Shown here: positions 7,433 through 13,265 of the stretch, one piece after another | Layout: the number at the start of each line of letters is the position of its first letter | Position numbering within the stretch: position 1 is the first letter of the stretch | Assembly (NCBI GenBank): GCA_002305255.1 | Contig: DBQN01000074.1 | Span: 18,075-31,759 of the forward strand | DNA length: 13,685 nt | Direction of reading: 5' to 3' | DNA from: Firmicutes bacterium UBA1393 | GTDB lineage: Bacteria > Bacillota > DTU025 | Position numbers and translations under genes: made by a program | Notes under the pieces: model-generated | Databases searched by the model: none | Told to the model about the DNA's origin: nothing | What the model saw: only the letters and a program-made list of their open reading frames with translations

Positions 7433-7949
7433 ACCGGCACGCAACTACTGACGCGGCGATGCCCGCCAGTGCCGACATCAGCGCGACAAAGGGCGCATGG
7501 CGCGTGCGGGTCACGCCTACTGAGCTGAAGTAGACCGCCATGATATAGAGGGCGGTGTCAGTGGAGCCCTGGATCGTTGAGGCCAGAATCCCTTCAGGGG
7601 AGTCGGGCCCTACGGAGTCCAGGATCTTCGTCAGCAGCGTCAGGCCTCCCGATCCGGAAACCGGCCTTATGAGGGCGAGCATGATCAGATCCGCAGGCAG
7701 TCCTACGAACTGCGCGACAGGGCTGATGGCTCGCCCTGCTGCATCTAGCGCACCTGAATCAGACAGCAGGCCCACTGCGGTGAACATGCAGATGATAGCA
7801 GGTGCCACGCGTGCGATAGATCGAAGGCCCTCTGCTGCGCCTCTCAGGAACACGCCATACACATCTACCCCCCTGGCCAGCGCGTACAACGGAATGACCA
7901 GAAGGAAGAGGGGCGTGACGAGTTGCGCGACGGCCACGAAACTCATCAT
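7419..7949 (-). CDS. spmB: Spore maturation protein B
   Basis: This 176-residue integral membrane protein has the length of Bacillus SpmB (178). It shows several hydrophobic helices and a Gate (nucleoside-recognition-like) domain: VAPAIICMFTAVGLL, the RPVSGSGGLTLLTKIL stretch and a C-terminal STDTALYIMAVYFSSVG segment, all typical of SpmB. With SpmA it is needed for proper dehydration of the spore core in B. subtilis; the transported species is unknown. The start ATG (7947-7949) overlaps the spmA stop as ATGA, and a GGGAGG ribosome site lies 9 nt upstream inside spmA, so the two are translationally coupled. An ATG two residues in is equally possible as a start but would not change the domain. 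The gene ends inside the convergent yvcK gene (14-bp overlap). Confidence 0.93.
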   Translation of the reverse strand: MMSFVAVAQLVTPLFLLVIPLYALARGVDVYGVFLRGAAEGLRSIARVAPAIICMFTAVGLLSDSGALDAAGRAISPVAQFVGLPADLIMLALIRPVSGSGGLTLLTKILDSVGPDSPEGILASTIQGSTDTALYIMAVYFSSVGVTRTRHAPFVALMSALAGIAASVVACRFIGA

Positions 7950-8572
7950 CGCCGTGTGCCTCCCAACGGCATCCTAGTAGAGGTGGCGCGACGGGCTCGC
8001 CTGAAGGCGGCGTCGAGCGCCAGGGCCGTGGCCGTGGAGCAGGTTGTGGCGATGAGGAGCGGGCCAGTGACTATCGCCGGTGCCAGGGAACCGGCATGAG
8101 AGCGTACGGCCATGATCGACGTCGGCACCAGGGTAAGCCCTGATGCGATCAGAACGACAAACGTGCACATCTCGTCGGACGCGACGCCCGGCGCAGGCGG
8201 CGGCAGAACCGACCGGGAGATGGCCTCCATTGCCCGCAGGCCCAGGGGAGTGGCCGCGCCTCCCAGGCCCAGCAGATTCGCTGACACAGAGGCTGCGATG
8301 GCTCCGTGTGCTTCGCTATCGGCGCTGAGGCCGGGGAACAGGCGGCGCGTGATGGGCTTTACAGCTCTCGCAAGCGCCACGGTGAGCCCCGATTCGTCGG
8401 CCAGTGCCGAAACCCCTGACCACAACCCTGCAAGGCCTGCAAGACCAAGGCATAACTGAACTGCGTCTCGCGTCGAGTCCGCAACGATGCGGGCCACCGA
8501 CGACGGCCCATCAAGGACTACCGCAGCCACTGTGCCAACCGTCAACATGACGACCCACACTGCCCCCAGCAT
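7946..8572 (-). CDS. spmA: Spore maturation protein A
   Basis: This 208-residue membrane protein works with SpmB in spore core dehydration. Family features are an N-terminal hydrophobic helix starting MLGAVWVVMLTVG, LSGLW-type helices followed by ESGL, a conserved block with SANLLGLGGAATPLG and LRAME, and a TLVPTSIMAVR helix near the C-terminus. The open frame continues upstream to 9118, but that extension is antisense to whiA and does not resemble the family. I chose the ATG at 8572 because GGGAGGTGG lies just upstream (7-nt spacing) and the length then fits SpmA (about 196). It is divergent from whiA across a 105-bp gap. The homologous genes belong to the SigmaE regulon in B. subtilis; a weak SigmaE-like element is noted in this gap but is not convincing. 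Confidence 0.92.
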   Translation of the reverse strand: MLGAVWVVMLTVGTVAAVVLDGPSSVARIVADSTRDAVQLCLGLAGLAGLWSGVSALADESGLTVALARAVKPITRRLFPGLSADSEAHGAIAASVSANLLGLGGAATPLGLRAMEAISRSVLPPPAPGVASDEMCTFVVLIASGLTLVPTSIMAVRSHAGSLAPAIVTGPLLIATTCSTATALALDAAFRRARRATSTRMPLGGTRR

Positions 8573-8677
8573 TCCACCACCTCCCAGCCAAGAGTATTCG
8601 CTATGCAGCGCCTGAATGCAGGGAAAGTGCTTCGCGCGGGGAATACAGAAGTCAGGAATGTCAAGGGGGACGTGAGC
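8573..8677. promoter_or_regulatory. Divergent intergenic region between spmA and whiA
   Basis: Both flanking genes need promoters here because whiA is cut off from yvcK by the inverted spm pair. On the minus strand, AATACTCT (8598-8591) partly resembles a SigmaE -10 (CATACANT), and TGCATTC (8620-8614) lies 15 nt upstream. The match is weak. I see no clear SigmaA promoter for whiA on the plus strand. The whiA ribosome site AGGGGGA is at 8664-8670. Confidence 0.3.
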
Positions 8678-9628
8678 GTGGACTTCTACGCGCGCGCGAA
8701 GGACGAACTGGTGAGGGCGATGCCCGAGCGCCAGTGCTGTAAGGCGGCGGAGTTGTGCGGCCTGGTGAAAACGGATGGCGTGGTTCGGATCACCGAAGGC
8801 AGAGTGTCGTTGTCGATACCTGAGTCGAGCGCCGCCGTGGCCAGGAAGGTGCTGGCACTGCTCAAAGATGTGACACGGCCGGAGGTTCAGGTGGCCGTGG
8901 CCAAGAGCAGGGGGATTCCGAGAGGCAACGCTTACATCGTCCGACTGCCTGATCATGAGGACGCCATCAACCTCCTCGAAACGCTCGGCCTTACCCAGCT
9001 GCGCACCGGAGGGGGCGCCGATCCCGGCATTCTCGATGCTTACTGCTGTAAGCGCGCCTTCATACGCGGCGCGTTTCTGGGCGCGGGCTATATGAGTCAA
9101 CCCGGGAAAGGCTACCACCTGGAGATATATGTCGAATCAGAACAGTTCGCCGAGTTTCTGGCCGAGTTGATAGTGCAGTTCGGCGTGCGCGCCGGCATCG
9201 TTGAGCGACGCGGACGCTATGTTGTTTACGTCAAAGACGGCGACGGCGTAGTTGAACTGCTCAGGGTGATGGAGGCGCCCAACGCCCTCCTTGAGCTCGA
9301 GAACGACCGTGTGCTCCGCTCTATCAGAAACGACGTGAACCGCCTGGTTAACGCGGAGAACGCCAACGTTGCGAAGACCGTGGAAGCGTCCTGCAGGCAG
9401 GTGCAGGACATCGAGCTCATAGACGAGTACCTTGGCCTGGAGCGACTGCCGGCGAGCCTGCGCCAGGTCGCCCGGGCGCGCCTCGACTACCCTGAGGCAA
9501 ACCTCACGCAGCTGGGGCAGATGCTTACTCCCCAGATAACGAAGTCAGGCGTGAATCACAGGATGAGGCGGTTGGCCAGCCTTGCCGCCTCTCTGCGCCG
9601 CAAGGGAGGTCCACCTGATGCGGTATGA
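8678..9628 (+). CDS. whiA: WhiA sporulation/cell-division regulator (LAGLIDADG-like plus HTH)
   Basis: WhiA is a DNA-binding protein conserved in Gram-positive bacteria. It controls sporulation septation in Streptomyces and affects cell division in Bacillus. The N-terminal part (ARAKDEL, then ERQCCKAAEL) is the WhiA N domain. It is followed by a degenerate LAGLIDADG homing-endonuclease fold (CCKRAFIRGAFLGAGYM and YHLEIYVES). The C-terminal HTH includes QDIELIDEYLGLERLP, LRQVARARLDYPEANLTQLG and TKSGVNHRMRRL. The frame opens at 8603, but I place the start at GTG 8678. AGGGGGA (8664-8670) is about 8 nt upstream, the protein is then 316 residues like B. subtilis WhiA, and the N-terminus aligns with the family. 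GTG at 8672 is the alternative but sits too close to that ribosome site. The gene overlaps rpoN by 11 bp. Confidence 0.94.
   Translation: MDFYARAKDELVRAMPERQCCKAAELCGLVKTDGVVRITEGRVSLSIPESSAAVARKVLALLKDVTRPEVQVAVAKSRGIPRGNAYIVRLPDHEDAINLLETLGLTQLRTGGGADPGILDAYCCKRAFIRGAFLGAGYMSQPGKGYHLEIYVESEQFAEFLAELIVQFGVRAGIVERRGRYVVYVKDGDGVVELLRVMEAPNALLELENDRVLRSIRNDVNRLVNAENANVAKTVEASCRQVQDIELIDEYLGLERLPASLRQVARARLDYPEANLTQLGQMLTPQITKSGVNHRMRRLASLAASLRRKGGPPDAV
9604..9610 (+). promoter_or_regulatory. Ribosome binding site of rpoN inside the whiA 3' end
   Basis: GGGAGGT lies within the last codons of whiA and ends 7 nt before the ATG at 9618. It decides that start over the open frame beginning at 9582 and implies translational coupling with whiA. 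Confidence 0.75.
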
Positions 9629-11057
9629 GATGTCGCTGACCGTAGTGCAGCAGCAGGTGCAGCGGCTGGTGATGACACCGGAACTGAGGCAAGCCATTCA
9701 GCTGCTTCAGCTTCCCACCATGGAGCTAGGCGACTACCTGCAGGAGCAGCTTCTGCAGAATCCATTGCTCGAGGCAGATGCAGACGCCGGCCCAGGGCAG
9801 GGAGTGGAACCAAGTCAGTACGAAGAGTTGTCACAACGCGAAGCAATCAGTGAAGGGCCTGCCGCCCGTGAGGACCCCCTCGACTGGGCGCAGTACTTTG
9901 GCGAAGCGGGCGACGGCTCGTGGGAGGGTCGCCCGACCGAACGGCAAGATGATGATCCCGTCGCCTCCATCAGGTGGGAGCCGGGGATGGTAGAGGCGCT
10001 ACGCTTTGAACTCAGGGCCTCTGTTGACAGCCCTCGGGCACAGCGTATTGGCGACTACTTGCTGGGCTGTATCGATGACCGCGGCTACCTGGCTGTTTCA
10101 GTGGACGAAGTGGCGCGGGCCCTGGGCGTCGATGCCCAGGAAGTCCTCGATGTGCTGCGTATCATCCACAACCTCGATCCCGTGGGCATAGGGGCGCGTG
10201 ATCTTCGGGAATGCCTGAGCCTGCAGATAGCCGCGCTGGCCCTCCCGGATGAGCTGCGCCGCTTGGCCCTTGCCATTGTCGCCGATCACCTTGAGGACGT
10301 GGCCGCAGGAAGACTCGGCAGAATAGTCGCATCCACCGGGGCCGACTGCTCCGACGTGCGAGCCGCCCTCGGGGTCATCAGGAACCTCAACCCCCGGCCC
10401 GGGTCGGGAGCCCTGGGCAGGAGCGAGATCAGCTACATCACGGCTGACGTGTTCGTGGAGCGTGTCGACGGAGAATACCTTGTGATCCCGAATGATTCTG
10501 CATTGCCCAGGCTGATGATTAACAATCGCTACAGGGCACTCCTTACCGACCCGACGGCTGATGCCGCCGCCCGTGAGTTCGTGCGCGAGAAGCTGAACTC
10601 GGCTTTGTGGCTCGTAAGGGCGCTCGCGCAGCGGCGGACTACCATTACAAGGGTGGCGGAGTGTATCGTCCGTCGACAGGTGGGATTCCTTGAACACGGC
10701 ATCATGTGGCTGCAGCCAATGACTCTGAAGGACGTAGCCGCCGAGATCGGCGTTCATGAATCCACTGTGAGCCGCGCAACATCTGGCAAGTACGCCCAGA
10801 CGCCACGGGGTCTTTTCGAGCTGAAGTTCTTCTTCGGTTCGGGAGTCACGACCGACGGGGGGCAGCTCGCCGCGGCTGAGAGCGTCAGAACCCTGATTCG
10901 GAAGATGATTGAGGCTGAAGATCCGTCGCAACCGCTGTCGGACCAGGCCATTACGGAGAAGTTGGACGAATCGGGAGTCAAAATTTCCCGTCGTACAGTG
11001 GCAAAGTACCGCGAGGAGTTGATGATACCGGCTTCAGCGGCGCGCAGACGCCTGTGA
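9618..11057 (+). CDS. rpoN: RNA polymerase sigma-54 factor (RpoN/SigL)
   Basis: This 479-residue protein carries all parts of sigma-54, which directs RNA polymerase to -24/-12 promoters and needs AAA+ enhancer-binding activators. Region I is Gln-rich (VQQQVQRLVMTPELRQAIQLL, then LEL-type repeats and LLQNPLLE, about residues 5-53). An acidic region II follows (about 54-110), then the core-binding domain (DDRGYLAVSVDEVARALG, LDPVGIGARDLRECL, LNPRPGSG). The HTH begins near M368 (MTLKDVAAEIGVHESTVSRA). The RpoN box is SRRTVAKYRE (457-466), with Ser for the usual first Ala. The ATG at 9618 overlaps whiA by 11 bp. The gene precedes cggR-gap-pgk, a neighbourhood known in several clostridial genomes, but a terminator and a new promoter separate them here. 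No bEBP activator gene is in the window. Confidence 0.96.
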   Translation: MRYEMSLTVVQQQVQRLVMTPELRQAIQLLQLPTMELGDYLQEQLLQNPLLEADADAGPGQGVEPSQYEELSQREAISEGPAAREDPLDWAQYFGEAGDGSWEGRPTERQDDDPVASIRWEPGMVEALRFELRASVDSPRAQRIGDYLLGCIDDRGYLAVSVDEVARALGVDAQEVLDVLRIIHNLDPVGIGARDLRECLSLQIAALALPDELRRLALAIVADHLEDVAAGRLGRIVASTGADCSDVRAALGVIRNLNPRPGSGALGRSEISYITADVFVERVDGEYLVIPNDSALPRLMINNRYRALLTDPTADAAAREFVREKLNSALWLVRALAQRRTTITRVAECIVRRQVGFLEHGIMWLQPMTLKDVAAEIGVHESTVSRATSGKYAQTPRGLFELKFFFGSGVTTDGGQLAAAESVRTLIRKMIEAEDPSQPLSDQAITEKLDESGVKISRRTVAKYREELMIPASAARRRL

Positions 11058-11072
11058 GACATGTGAGAAGTA

Positions 11073-11101
11073 GAGGCTCTTGCGGCGCCTCATCTTTTTT
11101 T
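11073..11101 (+). terminator. Weak intrinsic terminator after rpoN
   Basis: GAGGC (11073-11077) can pair with GCCTC (11087-11091) around a 9-nt loop. Three bases later comes a run of seven T (11095-11101). The stem is short but GC-rich. It lies 16 bp after the rpoN stop and just before the cggR promoter, which suits an end of the whiA-rpoN transcript, perhaps with read-through. Confidence 0.5.
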
Positions 11102-11107
11102 GCCCCC

Positions 11108-11144
11108 ATGGGACAAAATCGGCCCGGATGGGATATAATATGGC
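11108..11144 (+). promoter_or_regulatory. Candidate CggR operator (20-bp-period direct repeat over the promoter)
   Basis: ATGGGACA (11108-11115) and ATGGGATA (11128-11135) repeat with a 20-bp period. The B. subtilis CggR operator is CGGGAC-N6-TGTC-N4 repeated, also with a 20-bp period. The GGGAC halves match well here. The TGTC halves are poor (GGCC and TGGC). The repeats overlap the -35 and -10 elements, so a bound repressor would block polymerase directly. Confidence 0.4.
11110..11139 (+). promoter_or_regulatory. SigmaA-type promoter of the cggR-gap-pgk operon
   Basis: A perfect TATAAT lies at 11134-11139. GGGACA at 11110-11115 shares the GACA part of the -35 consensus TTGACA and is separated by 18 bp. 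The expected transcription start, about 6-7 bp after the -10 box, falls at or next to the A of the ATG at 11146, so the mRNA may be leaderless. Confidence 0.65.
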
Positions 11145-11145
11145 C

Positions 11146-12198
11146 ATGAAGATAACGGACGGCCAGATCATCTCACTCCAACGAAGAATAGCTCCTGAAC
11201 TGACCGACGTGATCGTGCTGAGGTACTACATCCTCAGAAGCGTTGGTCAGTGTCAGCCTGTGGGCAGGCGAGTTCTGGCGACCTCTCTAGGGCGCACGGA
11301 GAGGGAGATACGACGTGAAGAGCGCCAGCTACGCCGCGCCGGACTTATCAGCGTATCTGCCCATGGGATTCGGCTCACCTCTGATGGAGAGGATATCCTC
11401 CGAGATCTTTCGCAATACGTTTCGCAGCTGTCGGGCGCCACCTCGCTGGAGGCGCGGCTGGTAGAGGTGTTCGGCCTGTCGAGGGCGATAGTGGTTCCGG
11501 GCGACTCTGATGCCGACGCATCAGCGAAGAAGGACATGGCTAGGGCCGGAGCGCGCCTTCTCGCAGAGGTGCTGCGCGAAGGCGACGTGGTGGCTGTCAC
11601 AGGTGGTACCACAATGGCGGAGATGGCCGCCGCGGCGCCCGCTTCCGGCCCTGGGGTTGCGCGCAACATCACGGTGGTGCCGGCCAGGGGTGGCTTGGGA
11701 GAGGATGTCGAGAAGCAGGCTGATACCGTAGCCGCCTCCCTCGCCAAGCAGCTGGGCGGCAGCTACCGACTGCTCAATCTGCCCGATGACCTGAGGCATG
11801 AGCTATTGGCCGGCATCGTCGCCGAGCCCCGAATCAGGCAGCTGCTGCACACCATCACTCGGGCGCGGGTGGTGGTGCATGGAGTGGGAACCGCACTTGA
11901 GATGGCCAGGCGCAGGAACTTCAGCGAGGCGGAGATAGAACGCGTGCTCAGCTTGGGCGCTGTCGGCGAGGCGTTCGGCTACTACTTCAACTCCGGAGGG
12001 GAAGTAGTGTACACCACCTCCAGCCTGGGGTTGCGCCTCACGGAACTGGCGACCGTGGAAACCGTGATCTCCATCGCAGGGGGAGCCAGCAAGGGTGAAG
12101 CCCTTGCTGCAGTGCTCAGGAACGGCTTCTCCCACATTGTCGTCACGGATGAGGGAGCGGCCCGCCGCGCGCTGCATCTCGCATCCAACGAACGCTAG
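11146..12198 (+). CDS. cggR: Central glycolytic genes repressor CggR (SorC family)
   Basis: This 350-residue repressor is followed directly by gap and pgk, as in B. subtilis, where CggR represses the lower-glycolysis operon and fructose-1,6-bisphosphate relieves it. The N-terminal winged HTH spans about residues 1-95 (LQRRIAPEL, QPVGRRVLATSLGRTEREIRREERQL). The C-terminal SorC sugar-phosphate-binding domain includes VVAVTGGTTMAEMA, VVPARGGLGEDVE with KQAD, VHGVGTALEMARRRN, GEAFGYYFNSGGEVV, IAGGASKGEA and VVTDEGAARRAL, all close to family signatures. The frame opens at TTG 11080, but the promoter lies inside that stretch. ATG 11146, six bases after TATAAT, fits both the predicted transcript start and the family N-terminus; ATG 11140 is the alternative. 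No ribosome site at normal spacing is seen. The stop is 50 bp before gap. Confidence 0.94.
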   Translation: MKITDGQIISLQRRIAPELTDVIVLRYYILRSVGQCQPVGRRVLATSLGRTEREIRREERQLRRAGLISVSAHGIRLTSDGEDILRDLSQYVSQLSGATSLEARLVEVFGLSRAIVVPGDSDADASAKKDMARAGARLLAEVLREGDVVAVTGGTTMAEMAAAAPASGPGVARNITVVPARGGLGEDVEKQADTVAASLAKQLGGSYRLLNLPDDLRHELLAGIVAEPRIRQLLHTITRARVVVHGVGTALEMARRRNFSEAEIERVLSLGAVGEAFGYYFNSGGEVVYTTSSLGLRLTELATVETVISIAGGASKGEALAAVLRNGFSHIVVTDEGAARRALHLASNER

Positions 12199-12214
12199 AA
12201 TCATTTCAGATTGC

Positions 12215-12223
12215 AGGAGGTGA
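12215..12223 (+). promoter_or_regulatory. Shine-Dalgarno of gap, displaced from the start by a hairpin
   Basis: AGGAGGTGA (12215-12223) is a near-perfect ribosome site, but its end is 25 nt from the gap ATG at 12249, too far for normal initiation. No in-frame start codon lies between. The intervening hairpin (12226-12243) would bring the effective spacing to 8 nt. Confidence 0.7.
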
Positions 12224-12225
12224 AT

Positions 12226-12243
12226 CTTGCCCGACAGGGCAAG
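12226..12243 (+). promoter_or_regulatory. Perfect 7-bp hairpin between the gap Shine-Dalgarno and start codon
   Basis: CTTGCCC (12226-12232) and GGGCAAG (12237-12243) are exact complements around a GACA tetraloop. Unpaired bases left between the Shine-Dalgarno and ATG are three before the stem and five after it. The element could restore ribosome spacing, act as a translational switch, or protect the gap mRNA after processing between cggR and gap. There is no T-run, so it is not a terminator. Confidence 0.65.
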
Positions 12244-12248
12244 AGCGA

Positions 12249-13253
12249 ATGGCGAAGAGAATCGGAATCAACGGCTTTGGGCGGATCGGCCGACTCGTGT
12301 TGAGGGCGGCACTGGGCAACCCCGACCTCGAGATCGTCGCGATCAATGACCTCGTCGATGCGGGCACCAACGCGCATCTGCTCAAGTATGACTCGGTTCA
12401 CGGGCGCCTTCCCAACGATGTGAAGGCCGGCGACGGGTTCATCGAGGTAGATGGCAAGAAGATCAAAGTGTTCGCTCAGAAGGATCCTTCCACGCTGCCG
12501 TGGGGCGACAATGGTGTTGACATCGTCATCGAGTCGACGGGGATCTTCAGGTCGAAGGAGAAGGCCTCTGCCCATCTCGTGGGCGGGGCGAAGAAAGTCA
12601 TCATCACGGCCCCGGCGAAGAATGAAGACATCACCATCGTGATGGGCGTGAACGAGCACAAGTACGACGCTGATAAGCACAACATCATCTCCAACGCGTC
12701 GTGCACGACCAACTGCCTGGCTCCTGTGGCAAAGGTGATCAACGACACCTTCGGCATCAAGCGCGGCCTGATGACCACCGTACACTCCTACACCAATGAC
12801 CAGCGCATTCTCGACCTGGCCCACGATGACCTCAGGCGCGCCCGGGCGGCGGCACTCTCGATGATCCCGACCACAACGGGTGCGGCGTCGGCCGTGGCTC
12901 TGGTTCTGCCCGAGCTCAAGGGCAAGCTCAACGGTTTCTCCATGAGGGTTCCCACTCCCAACGTGTCAGTGGTAGACCTCGTCGTGGATCTCGAGAAGAG
13001 CGTTACCGTGGCCGACATCAACGGTGCCCTGAAGGCAGCGGCTGAGGGACCTCTGGCCAACATCCTTGCTTACACCGACGAGCCGCTGGTGTCCACCGAC
13101 TACAACACCGATCCTCACTCGGCCACCGTAGATGGCAAGTGCACCATGGTGATGGACAACGACATGGCCAAGGTGATTGCCTGGTACGACAATGAGTGGG
13201 GTTACTCCAACCGCGTCGTTGATCTGACGGCATTCGTAGCCAAGCAGATGTAA
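12249..13253 (+). CDS. gap: Glyceraldehyde-3-phosphate dehydrogenase, type I
   Basis: This 334-residue cytoplasmic enzyme oxidises glyceraldehyde-3-phosphate to 1,3-bisphosphoglycerate with NAD+. The Rossmann signature INGFGRIGR (7-15) is followed by AINDL with D34, the acidic residue that favours NAD+ over NADP+. The catalytic motif is SNASCTTNCLAP with C152, and the base is H179 in TVHSYTND. SMIPTTTGAA, RVPTPNVSVVDLV and WYDNEWGYS complete the family pattern. After ILD the residues are Leu190-Ala191 where glycolytic GapA usually has Leu-Pro and the NADP-using GapB has Ala-Ser, so cofactor preference is probably NAD+ but may be relaxed. It follows cggR by 50 bp and precedes pgk by 12 bp. Expression is likely under CggR, with the hairpin upstream adding post-transcriptional control. 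Confidence 0.97.
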   Translation: MAKRIGINGFGRIGRLVLRAALGNPDLEIVAINDLVDAGTNAHLLKYDSVHGRLPNDVKAGDGFIEVDGKKIKVFAQKDPSTLPWGDNGVDIVIESTGIFRSKEKASAHLVGGAKKVIITAPAKNEDITIVMGVNEHKYDADKHNIISNASCTTNCLAPVAKVINDTFGIKRGLMTTVHSYTNDQRILDLAHDDLRRARAAALSMIPTTTGAASAVALVLPELKGKLNGFSMRVPTPNVSVVDLVVDLEKSVTVADINGALKAAAEGPLANILAYTDEPLVSTDYNTDPHSATVDGKCTMVMDNDMAKVIAWYDNEWGYSNRVVDLTAFVAKQM

Positions 13254-13258
13254 GGGGG
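13253..13258 (+). promoter_or_regulatory. Ribosome binding site of pgk
   Basis: AGGGGG begins on the last base of the gap stop codon and ends 7 nt before the ATG at 13266. Confidence 0.65.
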
Positions 13259-13265
13259 CCGGGGC

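Noticed and set aside
8591..8620. SigmaE-type promoter for spmA-spmB on the minus strand
   Set aside because: The -10-like AATACTCT matches only part of the consensus and the -35-like GCATTC is weak. I keep it only as a note, although SigmaE control is expected from the family.
8603..8677. Longer whiA start at ATG 8603
   Set aside because: The added residues do not match WhiA N-termini and there is no ribosome site. GTG 8678 has AGGGGGA at proper spacing and gives the usual family length.
8573..9118. N-terminal extension of spmA up to 9118
   Set aside because: The extra 182 residues are antisense to whiA and unlike any SpmA. A strong ribosome site precedes the ATG at 8572.
9582..9617. Upstream start of rpoN at 9582
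   Set aside because: It would overlap whiA by 47 bp and lacks a ribosome site, while GGGAGGT sits 7 nt before ATG 9618 and region I starts right after that ATG.
11105..11112. CCCATGGG palindrome next to the cggR promoter
   Set aside because: An 8-bp palindrome alone is expected by chance in GC-rich DNA. The 20-bp-period direct repeat is the more specific signal there.
11080..11145. Upstream TTG start of cggR at 11080
   Set aside because: This stretch contains the T-run of the rpoN terminator and the TATAAT promoter. The encoded residues do not align with CggR proteins.
12227..12347. TTG at 12227 with ideal spacing from the gap Shine-Dalgarno, as a short upstream ORF
   Set aside because: It is out of frame with gap and overlaps it for many codons with no conserved content. 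The hairpin explanation is simpler, although an attenuating ORF is not fully excluded.
12201..12824. 207-codon minus-strand frame antisense to gap
   Set aside because: It is a mirror frame of a highly conserved GapDH gene with no ribosome site or family match.
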